From assembly GCF_900094545.1 (NCBI RefSeq), contig NZ_FMAH01000020.1, positions 42,607 to 106,606 on the forward strand: a stretch of 64,000 nt of DNA, written 5' to 3'. Of the stretch, positions 39,458-49,899 are shown in pieces; position 1 is the stretch's first letter; the number at the start of each line of letters is the position of its first letter. A program made the position numbers and the translations under genes. The DNA is from Martinezella miluonensis. Its GTDB lineage: Bacteria > Pseudomonadota > Alphaproteobacteria > Rhizobiales > Rhizobiaceae. The notes under the pieces are model-generated. The model made no database searches. It was not told the origin of the DNA and saw only the letters and a list, made by a program, of their open reading frames with translations.

Positions 39458-39526
39458 GAAGCCGTGGACGCCTCGGGAGGTTGCGTTGGCATCTTAGCAG
39501 GTGAGGAGTTGGAGGAGCCGAAAGCC

Positions 39527-40558
39527 GTGAATCTGAAACAGCTATCGCAAATGCTGGGGCTGTCGCAGACGACAGTCAGCCGAGCATTGAACGGATATCC
39601 GGAGGTCAATCGCGAAACCCGCGAGCGTGTCCTCAAGGCGGTTCGGGAAACAGGCTACCGGCCCAATAAGGCGGCACAGAGACTTGCGACCGGCAAGGCC
39701 GGGTCGATCGGGCTGGTCATGCCAACATCGCCAGGCAACTCTTCAGACGTGCATTTCAGCGAGTTCCTGACCGGCCTTGGCGAGGAAGCGCTGCGCCATG
39801 ACTTCCATTTCGTGCTGACGCCGGCAGACCCGAATGATGAGGTCGGCGCCTTGAAGCGGCTAGCGGCCAGCGGCAATGTCGATGCCCTTTTCGTCAACTA
39901 CATGCGCGGCCACGACCCGCGCCTGGAGATGCTGAAGACGCTCTCCATGCCCTTCCTCGTGCATGGGCGCTCCATCGGCTCGGAGCCGGATTACCCCTTC
40001 CTTGACATTGACAACGAAGCCGCGTTCTACGAAGCGACGAAGCTCCTGCTACAGCTCGGGCACAAGCGTTTTGCCCTGTTGAACGGCCCCATCTATCTCG
40101 ATTTCGCCATTCGCCGGAAGAACGGCGTCGAGGCAGCGCTTGCCGAACGCGGCCTGGCCTTGGACGAGGCATGCGTCAGTCACACGGCGATGACCGACGA
40201 GCAGGGTCTGCTCGTGATGGAGCGCATTTTGCAGATGGAGAAGAAACAGCGGCCGACCGCGGTACTTTGCTCCAGTACCGTGCTGGCGCTCGGCGCCGTT
40301 CGCGCCATCAATCAGGCAAAGCTCAAGCTCGGCGAGGACATCTCGATGATCGCCCATGACGACGTGCTGACCTTGCTCAAGCCGGAAAACTTCACCGTGC
40401 CGCTGACGACGACGCGCTCGTCGCTCCGCTCGGCAGGTGTGCGCATCGCCGAGCGCCTGATCGGCGAGATCAAGCGTACTGAGACGTTTCCAGCACAGGA
40501 ATTGTGGAAGGCGGAGCTTATCGTCCGCGCCTCGACCGGCGTTGCGCCGGCCGATTGA
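39527..40558 (+). CDS. aglR: LacI-family transcriptional regulator AglR
   Basis: A 343-residue repressor controlling the agl operon. The HTH and hinge are at about 1-60: NLKQLSQMLGLSQTTVSRAL, then NGYPEVNRETRERV and KAAQRLATGKAGSIGLVMP. The ligand domain follows. The start is GTG 39527, with GGAGGAG nine bases upstream; the ATG at 39404 would add 41 residues not found in LacI proteins and overlaps an operator. Divergent from aglE, as in S. meliloti. Identity as AglR rests on position. Confidence 0.9.
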   Translation: MNLKQLSQMLGLSQTTVSRALNGYPEVNRETRERVLKAVRETGYRPNKAAQRLATGKAGSIGLVMPTSPGNSSDVHFSEFLTGLGEEALRHDFHFVLTPADPNDEVGALKRLAASGNVDALFVNYMRGHDPRLEMLKTLSMPFLVHGRSIGSEPDYPFLDIDNEAAFYEATKLLLQLGHKRFALLNGPIYLDFAIRRKNGVEAALAERGLALDEACVSHTAMTDEQGLLVMERILQMEKKQRPTAVLCSSTVLALGAVRAINQAKLKLGEDISMIAHDDVLTLLKPENFTVPLTTTRSSLRSAGVRIAERLIGEIKRTETFPAQELWKAELIVRASTGVAPAD

Positions 40559-40624
40559 TGTCGAAAGCGGTTCAGCCCTTCGCGGAGTTTCCGAACCGCC
40601 CCCTCTTTGCGTTTACGCAATTGC

Positions 40625-40655
40625 AGACGGAAAACCGCTCGGCGCTTTTCCTGGA
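40625..40655 (+). repeat. Dispersed palindromic repeat, copy B
   Basis: GACGGAAAACCGCT, then GGCG and CTTTTCCTGGA match copy A at 15798-15836. It sits in the 107-bp gap between the aglR and folD stops. Confidence 0.6.
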
Positions 40656-40665
40656 GTAGTCTTGA

Positions 40666-41565
40666 TCAAAACTTCGGTGGCTTTCTACCCGCAGTGCGAT
40701 GAGCGGCGATGACGGTATTGGCCATCAGCATGGCGATCGTCATCGGCCCGACGCCACCCGGCACCGGCGTGATGGCCTTGGCGACTTCGGACGCCTGCGC
40801 ATAGGCGACATCGCCGACCAACCGGCTCTTGCCCTCGCCGCGCTCCGGCGCATCGATACGGTTGATGCCGACGTCGATGACCGTTGCGCCCGGCTTGATC
40901 CAGCCAACCTTGACCATCTCAGGACGACCGACGGCCGCCACCAGGATATCGGCGCCGCGGGCAACCGAAGCCAGGTCCTTGGTGCGCGAGTGCGCCGTCG
41001 TGACAGTCGCATTGGCATTGAGCAGCAATTGCGCCATCGGCTTGCCGAACAGGTTCGAGCGGCCGATGACCACGGCGTTGAGGCCCGACAGGTCTTCGCC
41101 ATGGATCGAGCGCACCAGAAGCATGGCGCCGGCCGGCGTGCAGGAGATCAGCCCGGTTTCGAGATCGCCGGTGGCGAGTTTGCCGGCATTGACCACATGC
41201 AACCCGTCGACATCCTTCTCCGGCCGGATCGACTGGATGATCGCATCGGAATCCAGGTGCTTCGGCAATGGCAGCTGCACCAGAATGCCGTGAATGGACA
41301 GGTCTTCGTTCAGCGAGGCCACAAGGCCTGCCAGCGTTTCCTGCGTCGTCTCGGCCGGCAACGTGTGCTGGATGGAATTGAAGCCGCACTCCTTGGCCAT
41401 CTTGCTCTTGGAGTTCACATAGGCGTGGCTTGCCGGATCGTCGCCAACGATGACGACCGCAAGTCCGGTCTTCACACCGGTCTCCGCCTCAAGCCCCGCC
41501 GCCGCACCCTTCACAGCCGCGATCACCGAAGCCGCTGCAACCTTGCCATCGATCACTGTCGTCAC
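40666..41565 (-). CDS. folD: Bifunctional methylenetetrahydrofolate dehydrogenase/cyclohydrolase
   Basis: A 299-residue cytoplasmic enzyme interconverting methylene-, methenyl- and formyl-tetrahydrofolate using NADP. Seen: [17 protein letters not shown] with the catalytic Lys, [11 protein letters not shown], the cofactor motif [16 protein letters not shown], and the C-terminal [18 protein letters not shown]. The start is GTG 41565 with GGGAG six bases upstream; the ATG at 41769 would add 68 foreign residues. It lies downstream of the Wzz-like gene and may share its transcript. Confidence 0.96.
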   Translation of the reverse strand: MTTVIDGKVAAASVIAAVKGAAAGLEAETGVKTGLAVVIVGDDPASHAYVNSKSKMAKECGFNSIQHTLPAETTQETLAGLVASLNEDLSIHGILVQLPLPKHLDSDAIIQSIRPEKDVDGLHVVNAGKLATGDLETGLISCTPAGAMLLVRSIHGEDLSGLNAVVIGRSNLFGKPMAQLLLNANATVTTAHSRTKDLASVARGADILVAAVGRPEMVKVGWIKPGATVIDVGINRIDAPERGEGKSRLVGDVAYAQASEVAKAITPVPGGVGPMTIAMLMANTVIAAHRTAGRKPPKF

Positions 41566-41680
41566 GCTGGTCTCCCGATATGAATTCGACGCCAATCTAC
41601 AAATCATCGGCCTGGCGGAATTGCCTGCCAACGCCCTATGGTGTCTGAAAGCGGTAATTGCAAGGAGAAACGGCGGCCGA

Positions 41681-43609
41681 TCAGTCGAGACCGGCATGCC
41701 TGTGCGCGGCATAGGTCTGGACCTTCGAGCGCAGTTCCGCAAGTTCCTGCCTGATGCGCAGCCATTCATCCTTAGCGGCCGTGTGGGCTTCTGCCTCGGG
41801 CATCGGTTCTGCGGGGGCCTCGTGGGTCAGATCGGGCAGCGGCAGGAATGCCGGCTCGATCTCGTGCTGAGAGACAGGCCTCGATATGGCGGTTTCAACG
41901 ATTGCGTGGTCCTCGGCCTGCGTGACGCTGGCCAGCCATTTCCGCAGGAAAACCAGGCAGAGCGACAGGCCGAAGCCTGCCAGGAAGCCGGCAGCCTGAT
42001 TACCCGCGAGATGATCGTCGATGGGGGCCGCCGCTGCGACGGCCTGCGAAATCACCGTCATTGGCGCTCTGGTGTCCGACGGAGCCAGAGCCGTATTCTG
42101 CCGATCGGCCTCATAGCGGCTTTGGGCGGCGGCGGCGGCGACTGCATCCTGCAACTGCGCGAGACGGACGATATCGACATCGATGCTCTTCTGACTGAGA
42201 GCGGTCATCCGCGCGGAAAGAGTTCCCTGCTTTTCAAGCGCAGCCTTCAGCGCTGCGTCGCTGCTGACGACGAGCCGCTGCAGCTGATTGCGGATGCTGG
42301 AGGTCAGATCGTCCACCGTCGCCTGCTGCGCAAGCAGACGAGGGTGGCGAGGGCCGAGCTGCGTCGAAAGCTGGGCGAGCTGCGCCTTTGCGGCGCTATA
42401 GCGGCTGCGCAGATCATCGAAGCCGGCGGGAGCAAGATCTGCCGGCAAGGCACCGCTCAGCAGGGACGCAGGCGTCGCCGATTTGGCCGCGGACGCATTT
42501 GCCCGGGCGCTGCGCACCGCCATATCCGCCGCCTTGATTTCACTGTCCAGCTGCCGGCGCTGGTCCTGCATTGCCAAGGCGGCTGCGATCTTGTCTTCGC
42601 CGTAACGCGCCTTGAAATCAGCGAGCGCGGCCGAGGCGCGATCGAGTTCCTTGCGGCTGCGACCGCCTGCCGTATCGCCGGCGCTTGAGGTTGCGGCCAC
42701 CTGCGCGACGGCAGAATCGTAGACGGTGGTGACCGCCAGCCGATTGGCGATGTCGGCGGACCTGACCGGATCGCCCGACATGACCGTCAGCCGCAGGAGG
42801 CCGGTCGCATCGTCGATGCCGACAGTGACGTTCCTGCGAAGATTTGCCTGCGCGCGCGACGGCGCATCCGAGGCACTGCCGTTGCCCGACAGCAGCTCCA
42901 TGGCGACCCCGACAGCGCCCGCGCGGCTGCCGGTGAATTCCGGATCGCGATCAAGCTTCAGCCTGGCGACGACATCGGAAAGCGCTGATGGAGCGACTGC
43001 ACATTTCGCCGCTATGTCCAGCACGGATTGACGTACTCTGCCCTCGCCTTCGGCATGCAGAAATGCCTGCGACATGTAAAGCGGCGGCGGCGCGAGCACT
43101 GTCGGAATGGCCGCTCCTGCCAGCGCCGTTGCCACGACAAAGCCCAGCGAGCGGATGCTGAGGGACCAGTTGCGACGGCGGCGCATCGGATCGGGAAGAA
43201 CCGGCTCGGAGAACTGCTGCAGCGGCTCGTTTTCAAGCAGGTCGGGCACGAATTCCAGCAGATCGGGGACCGGCTCCGATGGCGGACCGGCTGCGGGTTC
43301 GCGCTCCCCGTACCGATGGCTCAAGATACTGCCGATCTGTTCGGCTAGTGGTTGGTGCTGCGGAACTTCTCCCGGTTGCAACGTCTTTCCACCCGATACC
43401 GGATAGGGATCGCCATTCAGCCTTCTGCGCAGAATCGCGCGCAACTCGGCATCGCGCGGGTCGTCGGAATTGGCCGCGCGCAGACCAATGCGACCGCGAA
43501 AGTCATCGTCGATGCGATCGGAAATAGCACGCCTACCCGACCTTTGCGAAACCTCGAAGGTTTCCGCCTCGTCAGGGTAGAATCCGGTCCCGGTTTTGCT
43601 TTCAAACAT
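41681..43609 (-). CDS. Wzz/GumC-type polysaccharide chain-length protein without kinase domain
   Basis: A 642-residue inner-membrane protein. A long cytoplasmic N-terminus of about 180 residues precedes TM1 ([20 protein letters not shown]), then the Wzz-type periplasmic opening [15 protein letters not shown], long coiled coils (about 310-500), and TM2 near 537-561 ([20 protein letters not shown]). The cytoplasmic tail of about 80 residues is acidic and ends in a coiled coil. No Walker A or tyrosine cluster as in ExoP. It follows a WecG-type glycosyltransferase after 99 bp, so both probably work in one exopolysaccharide or surface glycan. Confidence 0.75.
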   Translation of the reverse strand: MFESKTGTGFYPDEAETFEVSQRSGRRAISDRIDDDFRGRIGLRAANSDDPRDAELRAILRRRLNGDPYPVSGGKTLQPGEVPQHQPLAEQIGSILSHRYGEREPAAGPPSEPVPDLLEFVPDLLENEPLQQFSEPVLPDPMRRRRNWSLSIRSLGFVVATALAGAAIPTVLAPPPLYMSQAFLHAEGEGRVRQSVLDIAAKCAVAPSALSDVVARLKLDRDPEFTGSRAGAVGVAMELLSGNGSASDAPSRAQANLRRNVTVGIDDATGLLRLTVMSGDPVRSADIANRLAVTTVYDSAVAQVAATSSAGDTAGGRSRKELDRASAALADFKARYGEDKIAAALAMQDQRRQLDSEIKAADMAVRSARANASAAKSATPASLLSGALPADLAPAGFDDLRSRYSAAKAQLAQLSTQLGPRHPRLLAQQATVDDLTSSIRNQLQRLVVSSDAALKAALEKQGTLSARMTALSQKSIDVDIVRLAQLQDAVAAAAAQSRYEADRQNTALAPSDTRAPMTVISQAVAAAAPIDDHLAGNQAAGFLAGFGLSLCLVFLRKWLASVTQAEDHAIVETAISRPVSQHEIEPAFLPLPDLTHEAPAEPMPEAEAHTAAKDEWLRIRQELAELRSKVQTYAAHRHAGLD

Positions 43610-43652
43610 GGCGGATCATCTCGCACGCGCGGTCAGAGACCGACGCAAATGG

Positions 43653-43667
43653 TTAACCCACTCTAAA
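43653..43667. promoter_or_regulatory. CtrA-like box with one mismatch upstream of the Wzz-like gene
   Basis: TTAA-N7-TAAA, one base from the full CtrA consensus, 44 bp before the ATG at 43609, and a further TTAAC at 43688. Weak evidence by itself. Confidence 0.3.
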
Positions 43668-43708
43668 CTTTCATACCAAAGAAAGGGTTAACGCCTGTGC
43701 CCGCAGCG

Positions 43709-44545
43709 TCAGCTCGCCAGTTTGTTTGGCGGTATGAGGCGTGGCCTCGCTTGAGGCATTTCCGCACGATCGATCCGCTCCTTGCGGCCGAACTGATGCC
43801 GGACGACCTGATAGAAGAAAAGCGGTATGCCGACCATATAGCGCCGCCATAGTCTGCTCGGCTCCAAGGCCAGGCGAAACAGCCACTCGCCGCGGACTGC
43901 CCGCACCAATGCTGGCGCACGCGGCACGGTACCGGAGACGAAATCGAAGAGCGCGCCCACGGTCAGAACCAGCCGCGCATGCTGCGGTCCGACATGTTCG
44001 GCAACCCATTTTTCCTGCAAGGGGGTTCCCATGCCGACGATCAGGACGTCAATCTTTTGCTGGCTAATTTCCGCCGTGACGGCATCGCTCTTCTCCGGAT
44101 CGAAAAAGCCGTCGGAAATAACGATGAATTCGTGCCATGGCGCGTGCTGCCGCAGCTTTTCCGCCGCCTTTTCGACGACCGAGCGACGGCCGCCCAGCAG
44201 GCCGATGCGTTTCGTCCGCTCCATGAAGGTCAACAGCGCCGGAACGAAATCCGTGCCGTTCAGATTGGCGGGAAACGGCTCTCCATGGGCGACGCGGGAA
44301 GCGATATCGAGACCGACGCCATCGGGCAGAACAAGGTTGCGCTCCAGCACCTCGCGATAGCTTTCATCGCGCAGCATCACCAGCATGTTGTGGGCATTGA
44401 CGAAGGAGATCGAGGTCTGTCCGACCGGCAGGGACGCGAGTTCATTGACGAAGGGCAGCGCATCTTCCCAATTGAGATCGCAAACAGGCAGATCGAAGAT
44501 CATGCGGCGTGACGCGATGGCGGCGAAATCAGCAACCTTGTTCAA
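43709..44545 (-). CDS. WecG/TagA/CpsF-family glycosyltransferase
   Basis: A 278-residue GT26 glycosyltransferase that adds a sugar such as N-acetylmannosamine(-uronate) to a lipid-linked intermediate at the inner membrane face. Seen: SFVNAHNMLVMLRD, NLVLPDGVGLDIASRV, RIGLLGGRRSVVEKAAEKL, and the family motif VDVLIVGMGTPLQEKWV, then VGALFDFVSGTVPRAP. A TTG at 44545 is preferred because AGGAGG lies 8 bases upstream; ATG 44596 would add 17 basic residues without a good ribosome-binding site. Confidence 0.85.
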   Translation of the reverse strand: MNKVADFAAIASRRMIFDLPVCDLNWEDALPFVNELASLPVGQTSISFVNAHNMLVMLRDESYREVLERNLVLPDGVGLDIASRVAHGEPFPANLNGTDFVPALLTFMERTKRIGLLGGRRSVVEKAAEKLRQHAPWHEFIVISDGFFDPEKSDAVTAEISQQKIDVLIVGMGTPLQEKWVAEHVGPQHARLVLTVGALFDFVSGTVPRAPALVRAVRGEWLFRLALEPSRLWRRYMVGIPLFFYQVVRHQFGRKERIDRAEMPQARPRLIPPNKLAS

Positions 44546-44689
44546 TCCAACAACCTCCTGCCGGCGTCGTCGACACGACAGGCGCCGGTAATGCAAGCTC
44601 CTGCCCCTATGCTGGTCACCGGTTCGGCGACGATAGAGGCATTGCTAGGAGGTGTTTATAGCGAAGCAATCCCAAGCTTCTGTTAGGAT

Positions 44690-44716
44690 AAAAAGCTGCA
44701 ATTATCTGAATGCAGC
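44690..44716 (-). terminator. Terminator downstream of the flagellar operon
   Basis: GCTGCA (44695-44700) and TGCAGC (44711-44716) form a stem; on the minus strand TTTTTAT follows. It is 88 bp past the last motility gene, marking the end of that operon before the glycosyltransferase. Confidence 0.65.
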
Positions 44717-44803
44717 AAGCTTTTCTTAAGCATAGCAGAGACCGCTGGCCGCCGCTCCTCGCCCGGAATGGCCACTGATGCAGCAAGGCGCATCAATATG
44801 GTA

Positions 44804-45331
44804 CTACTCGGCTGGAACCTTGCTCTTTGCGGCGTCCTGCACGATCTTTACCGGCTTGACCGTCCTTTTGCCGATGCTTTCCCCGCCATGGGTCTCTTCC
44901 TTGGAGAGATAGTCGAGCTGTTCGACCAGGACCTCGGCGACATAGTTGCCGCCGAGCCGCTCATTCATCCGCTTTTTCAGATCGCTGCGAAAAGCCGCAA
45001 CGTCGAAATTCTGCGCGTGACCGATATCGATCGTCTTGTTACCGACCAACAGCGAGAAGAGCTCGTCGGTCGTCAGTTCCGGCAAGGGTATCTGAAGCGC
45101 AGATGCCTTGCCTTTCTCCATCATGAAGGAGATGCGGGTGAGGAAATAGCCGGTCACCTGGCCGTTGGCGATAACGGGGACATTGATCGATTCGCCCTTG
45201 ACCAGTTCCTGCTGCGCCTTCTTGGCATCATCAGGGCTGATCGCAGGCGCCGTCGCCGTCTGCACCGAAAAATAGACCGAAGCCAATGTTACCGCGCAGA
45301 CCCAAAGGCCGGTGAGCACGAGCTTGATCAT
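44804..45331 (-). CDS. Conserved motility-locus protein, membrane-anchored
   Basis: A 175-residue protein with an N-terminal hydrophobic anchor or signal (LVLTGLWVCAVTLASVYFSV) and a periplasmic domain containing VPVIANGQVTGYFLTRISFM, LTTDELFSLLVGNK and a helix LKKRMNERLGGNYVAEVLVE. Its layout (one helix, then a small domain ending in long helix) is FliL-like in outline, but no FliL signature is visible. It overlaps the preceding gene by four bases (ATGA) and is the last gene of the flagellar operon, so a role in the motor or export apparatus is likely but unproven. Confidence 0.55.
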   Translation of the reverse strand: MIKLVLTGLWVCAVTLASVYFSVQTATAPAISPDDAKKAQQELVKGESINVPVIANGQVTGYFLTRISFMMEKGKASALQIPLPELTTDELFSLLVGNKTIDIGHAQNFDVAAFRSDLKKRMNERLGGNYVAEVLVEQLDYLSKEETHGGESIGKRTVKPVKIVQDAAKSKVPAE

Positions 45332-45696
45332 CCGGCCTCACGGACGCGGAATTGTTCCTGCGAATAAGTGCCATCGGTGTCGGCATTCTGCACGGCATTC
45401 TTCAGAATGTCGGCAACGGCGCGCACGGCCTCAAGATGAGCCTCCACGCGGCGGGCATTCACCACCAGCTTCTTCTTCAGCCCATGTAGCTGCTCGACAT
45501 GCGCAACGGCGAGATCCGCCGGTTCCGTATCGCGAAACAGCATCGACAGTTCGTAAAGGCAGCGGCTCTTGTGAGCGTTCGACACCTTCAGATCGAATTC
45601 CGGGTCGGTGCCGATCCGGTTGTTCTCGTTGTCGATAATCATCTCCAGACGGCCAAGGACGGATTTGATCCGATAGTCCTGTGACATCACTTCCAT
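45328..45696 (-). CDS. Flagellar operon helical protein, FlgN-like size
   Basis: A 122-residue mostly helical cytoplasmic protein (VLGRLEMIIDNENNRIG, then VSNAHKSRCLYELSMLFRD and HLEAVRAVADILKNAVQNAD). Size, heptad pattern and its place beside flgJ fit an export chaperone of the FlgN type for FlgK/FlgL, but no diagnostic motif is present. It is coupled to both neighbours: 13 bp after flgJ and overlapping the next gene by four bases. Confidence 0.55.
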   Translation of the reverse strand: MEVMSQDYRIKSVLGRLEMIIDNENNRIGTDPEFDLKVSNAHKSRCLYELSMLFRDTEPADLAVAHVEQLHGLKKKLVVNARRVEAHLEAVRAVADILKNAVQNADTDGTYSQEQFRVREAG

Positions 45697-45709
45697 GTTG
45701 CTACCTCGC

Positions 45710-46303
45710 TTATGCTTTCTGGGACGTCAGCGTATTATGATTGGTAATGCTGCTGTCGCCGTCGGTGGCGTCAGTTGCCGCAAGCGTCTTGCGTTGAAAA
45801 TCCGTAATGGCGCTGAGTGCCATCTTCTTGTCGTTCTCATCGGTCGTTGCGTTGACGACGCCGCTGTTGCGCATCTTGTCGACCTGTTCCTTGTACATCT
45901 TCTCGGCGATGCCGACGCCGCCGTCCTTGGCGAGCGTATTGCCCAACTGCTCCGCCATCATGCCCTTCCAGATCTCGCCGGCCGAACCCTTGCCGTAGAG
46001 CGTCTCGCTATTGGGCAGCATGTTCTTCACGAAGTTCTGCAGCACCATGGCTTCGAACTTGCGATAGGCCTGCGGCACCTTCGTCTGCGCGGCATGCGTA
46101 TTGGCGTTGCCGAGGCCGGCCTGCGTTGCAGCGCTGTTCAGCGCATCGACAGTCGCACCGAAACCATTGCCGTTTTCGGCCAGGCTGGTGGCGGCAAAGG
46201 CAGCTCTGTTGGCGGCGAGCTTGGCCTGAGCAACCTCGACATCGGCCGGATTGGCGGCCTTGACGACATCAAGGACCAAATCACTCGGAGGCGAAATAGC
46301 CAC
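45710..46303 (-). CDS. flgJ: Flagellar rod-binding protein FlgJ (without muramidase domain)
   Basis: A 197-residue protein carrying the rod-binding domain (about 85-150: AYRKFEAMVLQNFVKNMLPN, then WKGMMAEQLGNTLAKDGGVG and AEKMYKEQ). The muramidase half of enterobacterial FlgJ is absent; a separate transglycosylase lies at 55597-56220. The GTG at 46303 is used as start because AAGGAG stands seven bases upstream. It caps the rod during assembly in the periplasm. Confidence 0.85.
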   Translation of the reverse strand: MAISPPSDLVLDVVKAANPADVEVAQAKLAANRAAFAATSLAENGNGFGATVDALNSAATQAGLGNANTHAAQTKVPQAYRKFEAMVLQNFVKNMLPNSETLYGKGSAGEIWKGMMAEQLGNTLAKDGGVGIAEKMYKEQVDKMRNSGVVNATTDENDKKMALSAITDFQRKTLAATDATDGDSSITNHNTLTSQKA

Positions 46304-46419
46304 GTCACGTCTCCTTCTGCTATCGCACGCTCCCAAAAAACTCGATGCAACGATCGCGGGGCATGTCGAATCAAACGGTCAGAGCAAGCGGGCAACCCGA
46401 TGCTCCATGATTGTGGCGA

Positions 46420-46839
46420 TTATGAATTTTGAACCTTGCTGGAGGCTGGCGTTGCGCCGGCGAAGTGCTGGTCGATGACGTCGTAGACCGCATTGTCATC
46501 CGCCTCGCGGGCTTCGAGCGCGCGGGCGTCCTTCATATGTTCTTCCAGCCGTTCGGCTTTGGTTCGTTCCTGCTGGACCTTCATCTGAATCATCGTCTGG
46601 ATGCCTTCCAGCTGCTGATCCTTAATTGTCAGGCGGCCGTAGCGTTCGGCATAATGGATGGAGAATGCCATGTGCACGGGATCGACCGAGCCGATGGCAT
46701 CCATGACCCTTTCCATCGACTCAGTCACTTCCAGGCGCTGGCGTGTGGTATCCGCAAGCTCGTTCTCGGCGATCCGCTCCAGATGACGCTGCACCGCGAC
46801 GAGGCGCTTCAATTTTTCAGAACGGTTTCTTTCCGCCAT
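46420..46839 (-). CDS. FliJ-like coiled-coil flagellar protein
   Basis: A 139-residue, highly charged helical protein: EKLKRLVAVQRHLERIAENE, then LEGIQTMIQMKVQQERTKAE. The coiled-coil profile and length match FliJ-type export chaperones that couple the FliI ATPase to FlhA. It lies 72 bp downstream of fliR on the same strand. The FliJ label rests on size, helical profile and position only. Confidence 0.5.
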   Translation of the reverse strand: MAERNRSEKLKRLVAVQRHLERIAENELADTTRQRLEVTESMERVMDAIGSVDPVHMAFSIHYAERYGRLTIKDQQLEGIQTMIQMKVQQERTKAERLEEHMKDARALEAREADDNAVYDVIDQHFAGATPASSKVQNS

Positions 46840-46911
46840 CGCCTACCTGCCCACCATGCGACTGTCCCCGGCCACTTCGGAAATGTGATTGTCGGCCATA
46901 CTGCTCATGGA

Positions 46912-47664
46912 CTAATGCCCGTTGAAGACGGTGAGGAACGCATTGGAGAATTGATTGATCACCGCCGCTATACTCCAATAGAGCATGAACAAGCCACCCA
47001 TCAAAAGGTACGGCGTGGAGATGAAATAGATCGGAATTTGCGGCGCCAGCTTGTTGATGAAGCCGATCGAAATCTGGAACATCAGACCGTAAAGCAGAAA
47101 CGGGCTCGACAACCGCAACATGATGAAGAAGGTGGTTGCCAGCGTATCCGTGATCGAAATCAGCGCGGCGCGCGGCTCGATATGGCCGCCAAAGGGGATG
47201 ACGGAATAGGAATCGACCAGAGCCTGGAGAACATAATGATGAAAATCCAGGATGAAGAGAACCATCAGCCCGCAAAAGCTGATGAAGCTGGTCAACGAAG
47301 TCTCGCTTGAATCTTCGATGAAATCCGCACCGGCCGGCGCGTTGAAGCCGATCAGCATCGAGATGGCCGTGCCGGCAAACTGCAAGCCCAGCGTATAGAT
47401 CCGGGCCATCATGCCGTACATCAGGCCGATGATCGTCTCCGTGAAGATCAAGACGATATAGCTTGCGCCGCTGTTCGCCACCGCCGGGTAGATCGTGTTC
47501 CAGAGCAGCGGCAGAATGGCCATCGACAGGGCCGCGGCGAGAAGCAGCCTTATCTGCGTCGGCACGCGGCCCGACGAGAACCCCGGGAGTACCATTATGC
47601 AGCCGCCGATGCGGCAGAAGGCGACGAACAGCGCCAGAATGGTCCCCTGGGGGTCAGTTATCAT
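46912..47664 (-). CDS. fliR: Flagellar export apparatus protein FliR
   Basis: A 250-residue membrane protein of the flagellar type III export gate. Six hydrophobic segments are seen, with family features [40 protein letters not shown] and [19 protein letters not shown]. It overlaps the end of flhA by four bases, so the two are co-translated. Confidence 0.93.
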   Translation of the reverse strand: MITDPQGTILALFVAFCRIGGCIMVLPGFSSGRVPTQIRLLLAAALSMAILPLLWNTIYPAVANSGASYIVLIFTETIIGLMYGMMARIYTLGLQFAGTAISMLIGFNAPAGADFIEDSSETSLTSFISFCGLMVLFILDFHHYVLQALVDSYSVIPFGGHIEPRAALISITDTLATTFFIMLRLSSPFLLYGLMFQISIGFINKLAPQIPIYFISTPYLLMGGLFMLYWSIAAVINQFSNAFLTVFNGH

Positions 47665-49748
47665 GAAATCGAACCTAGAATCTTGATCTCGATCCCCTTG
47701 GCCAACTCCACATGCGACAAAACCGGAAGCGTCGCGAACAGGCGTTCGATGATCATGCGCACATAGGAGCGCGTTTCCGGCGACGTGACAAGAACGAAGG
47801 GCATGCCTCTGTCCATGTATTCACGGATAACTTTGCCTGCCTGCTCGCTGAACTCTTCGAGGCTGCGCGGGTCGATGTCGAATTCGACGATTTCACCCTT
47901 CTGGTCGCGCTTCAGCGCCTGATGGAAGACCAGATCCCATTTGCTGCCGAGGCGCAGGACACGCAGCACGCCATTGTCGGCCAGATCGCCGCAGAGCTGC
48001 TGGGCCATGCGCACGCGCACATGCTCGACGATCTGCTCGGTCTTGCGCACATGCGGCGCAAGTTCGGCCACAGCTTCGAGAATGAGATGCAGGTTGCGGA
48101 TAGATACGCGCTCGGCAAGCAGGAGCTTGAGCACGGCCTGCAGGCCAGAATAGGACATATGTGAGGAGCAGATTTCGTCTGCCAGCTTCTTATATTCCGG
48201 GTCGAGCCGCTCGATCAGGATCTTCACGTCCTTATAGGAGAGAAGCGCCGGCAGGTTGTTGCGGATAACCTCGCTCATATGGGTAAGCACGACGGAGACG
48301 TTGTCGATCGGCTGGAAGCCTTCGCGCTTCAGATCGTCGACGAACGCTTCGAGGACGGAGACAGCAGGCATGCCGAAAGCGGGTTCGCGAATCTCGTCGC
48401 CCGGAACGGTCGGCCTGCGGCCAGAGCCGGTGACCACAAGTACTTCGCCGACGCGCAGCATGTTGGAGGCGATCGTCGTGCCGTGGATGCGGATCTGATA
48501 GGACTTGTCGGCAATGGCCATGTCGTCGACCACCTTGATCTCCGGCACGACGAAACCATACTGCGTTGCGAACTTCTTGCGCATCTTGCCGACGCGGAAG
48601 GCGAGCTCCTGGTGGGCGCCAAGCAGGCGGGTGGAGACGATCTTGCCGAGGGCCAGCTCGATCTCGGCCGTTTTCAGAACGGACTTGACCGAATCCTTCT
48701 CCATCTCCTTCGTCTGCATCACCTTCTGCTCTTCGGCATCACGGCGAAGCTTGTTTTCGGCTTCGATCTGGCGCGGAATGAACCAAGCGCCGGAAGCCAG
48801 CAGGCCGCCAAGGAACACGAAAGGCAGGAAAGGCATGCCGGGCATCACGGCGAGAATGCCCATCAGGACGGCCGAGACGGCAAGCGCGCGCGGATAGCCG
48901 CTCAGCTGATTGATGACAGCCTGGTCGGTGGAGCCGGCCGTACCGCCGCGCGAAACGAGGAGGCCGGCTGCGAGAGACACGACAAGCGCCGGCATCTGCG
49001 AAACCAGACCATCGCCGACGGAGAGCTTGACGAAGACATCCGCTGCCTGACCGATCGGCATGCCGTGGCGGAAATAGCCGATGATAATGCCGCCGAAAAT
49101 ATTGATGCAGGTGATCAAAAGGCCAGCGACCGCATCGCCACGCACGAATTTCGAAGCACCGTCCATCGCGCCGAAAAAGGAGCTTTCCTCTTCAAGCTCG
49201 CGGCGCCGGCGCTGTGCTTCCTTCTCATCGATCAGGCCGGCCGACAGATCGGCGTCGATCGCCATCTGCTTGCCGGGGATGGCATCCAAGGTGAAACGGG
49301 CGCCGACTTCGGCGATACGCGTCGCACCCTTGGTAATGACGATGAAGTTGATGGTAATGAGGATCATGAAGACGATCAGACCGATGACGAAATCGCCCGA
49401 CATCACCAGGCTGGCAAAGCCGGCGATGACGCCACCGGCAGCATTATGCCCTTCATAGCCGTGCGAGAGGATGACGCGCGTCGTCGCGATATTCAACGCC
49501 AGACGAGTCATCGTGGCGATCAGCAGGATCGTCGGGAAGGACGAGAATTCCAGCGGCTTCTTGATCCACAACGCTACCATGAGGATCAGCACCGAAAGCG
49601 CGATCGAAAAGGCAAGTCCGAGGTCGATCAGAAACGCCGGGATCGGCAGAAACAGCACGCAAAGGATGACCATGATACCGAGGGCGAACCCGATATCACG
49701 GACGCTAGGATTAGCTTTTGGGAGTGCTAGTGCGGGTGGTTGTGCCAT
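47661..49748 (-). CDS. flhA: Flagellar export apparatus protein FlhA
   Basis: A 695-residue core component of the export gate. The N-terminal half has eight membrane segments ([20 protein letters not shown], then [15 protein letters not shown]) and the FHIPEP-type loop [20 protein letters not shown]; the C-terminal half is the cytoplasmic domain that docks chaperone-substrate complexes. It precedes fliR with a four-base overlap and follows fliQ by 151 bp. Confidence 0.95.
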   Translation of the reverse strand: MAQPPALALPKANPSVRDIGFALGIMVILCVLFLPIPAFLIDLGLAFSIALSVLILMVALWIKKPLEFSSFPTILLIATMTRLALNIATTRVILSHGYEGHNAAGGVIAGFASLVMSGDFVIGLIVFMILITINFIVITKGATRIAEVGARFTLDAIPGKQMAIDADLSAGLIDEKEAQRRRRELEEESSFFGAMDGASKFVRGDAVAGLLITCINIFGGIIIGYFRHGMPIGQAADVFVKLSVGDGLVSQMPALVVSLAAGLLVSRGGTAGSTDQAVINQLSGYPRALAVSAVLMGILAVMPGMPFLPFVFLGGLLASGAWFIPRQIEAENKLRRDAEEQKVMQTKEMEKDSVKSVLKTAEIELALGKIVSTRLLGAHQELAFRVGKMRKKFATQYGFVVPEIKVVDDMAIADKSYQIRIHGTTIASNMLRVGEVLVVTGSGRRPTVPGDEIREPAFGMPAVSVLEAFVDDLKREGFQPIDNVSVVLTHMSEVIRNNLPALLSYKDVKILIERLDPEYKKLADEICSSHMSYSGLQAVLKLLLAERVSIRNLHLILEAVAELAPHVRKTEQIVEHVRVRMAQQLCGDLADNGVLRVLRLGSKWDLVFHQALKRDQKGEIVEFDIDPRSLEEFSEQAGKVIREYMDRGMPFVLVTSPETRSYVRMIIERLFATLPVLSHVELAKGIEIKILGSIS

Positions 49749-49899
49749 CGACCGGTTTCCGTCTCTTCATGAGAGGAGGCAAACGGCTGACCCGCCTGCC
49801 CTATTCGAACCGATCTTTAGAAGGCGAAGCTTGCGCGAGAATGGCTTATGCCGGCAAAGCGCGTGATCCGAAAGCCGTTTCGGCCATCGGATCTGATGT

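Larger units (their letters stand above)
39215..39526. promoter_or_regulatory. Divergent aglE / aglR control region
   Basis: These 312 bp hold both promoters and the two AAAGCGCTTT operators. The middle (about 39330-39440) is AT-rich. The frame that is open upstream of aglR here (from 39404) is not expected to be translated because it contains operator O2. Confidence 0.7.
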
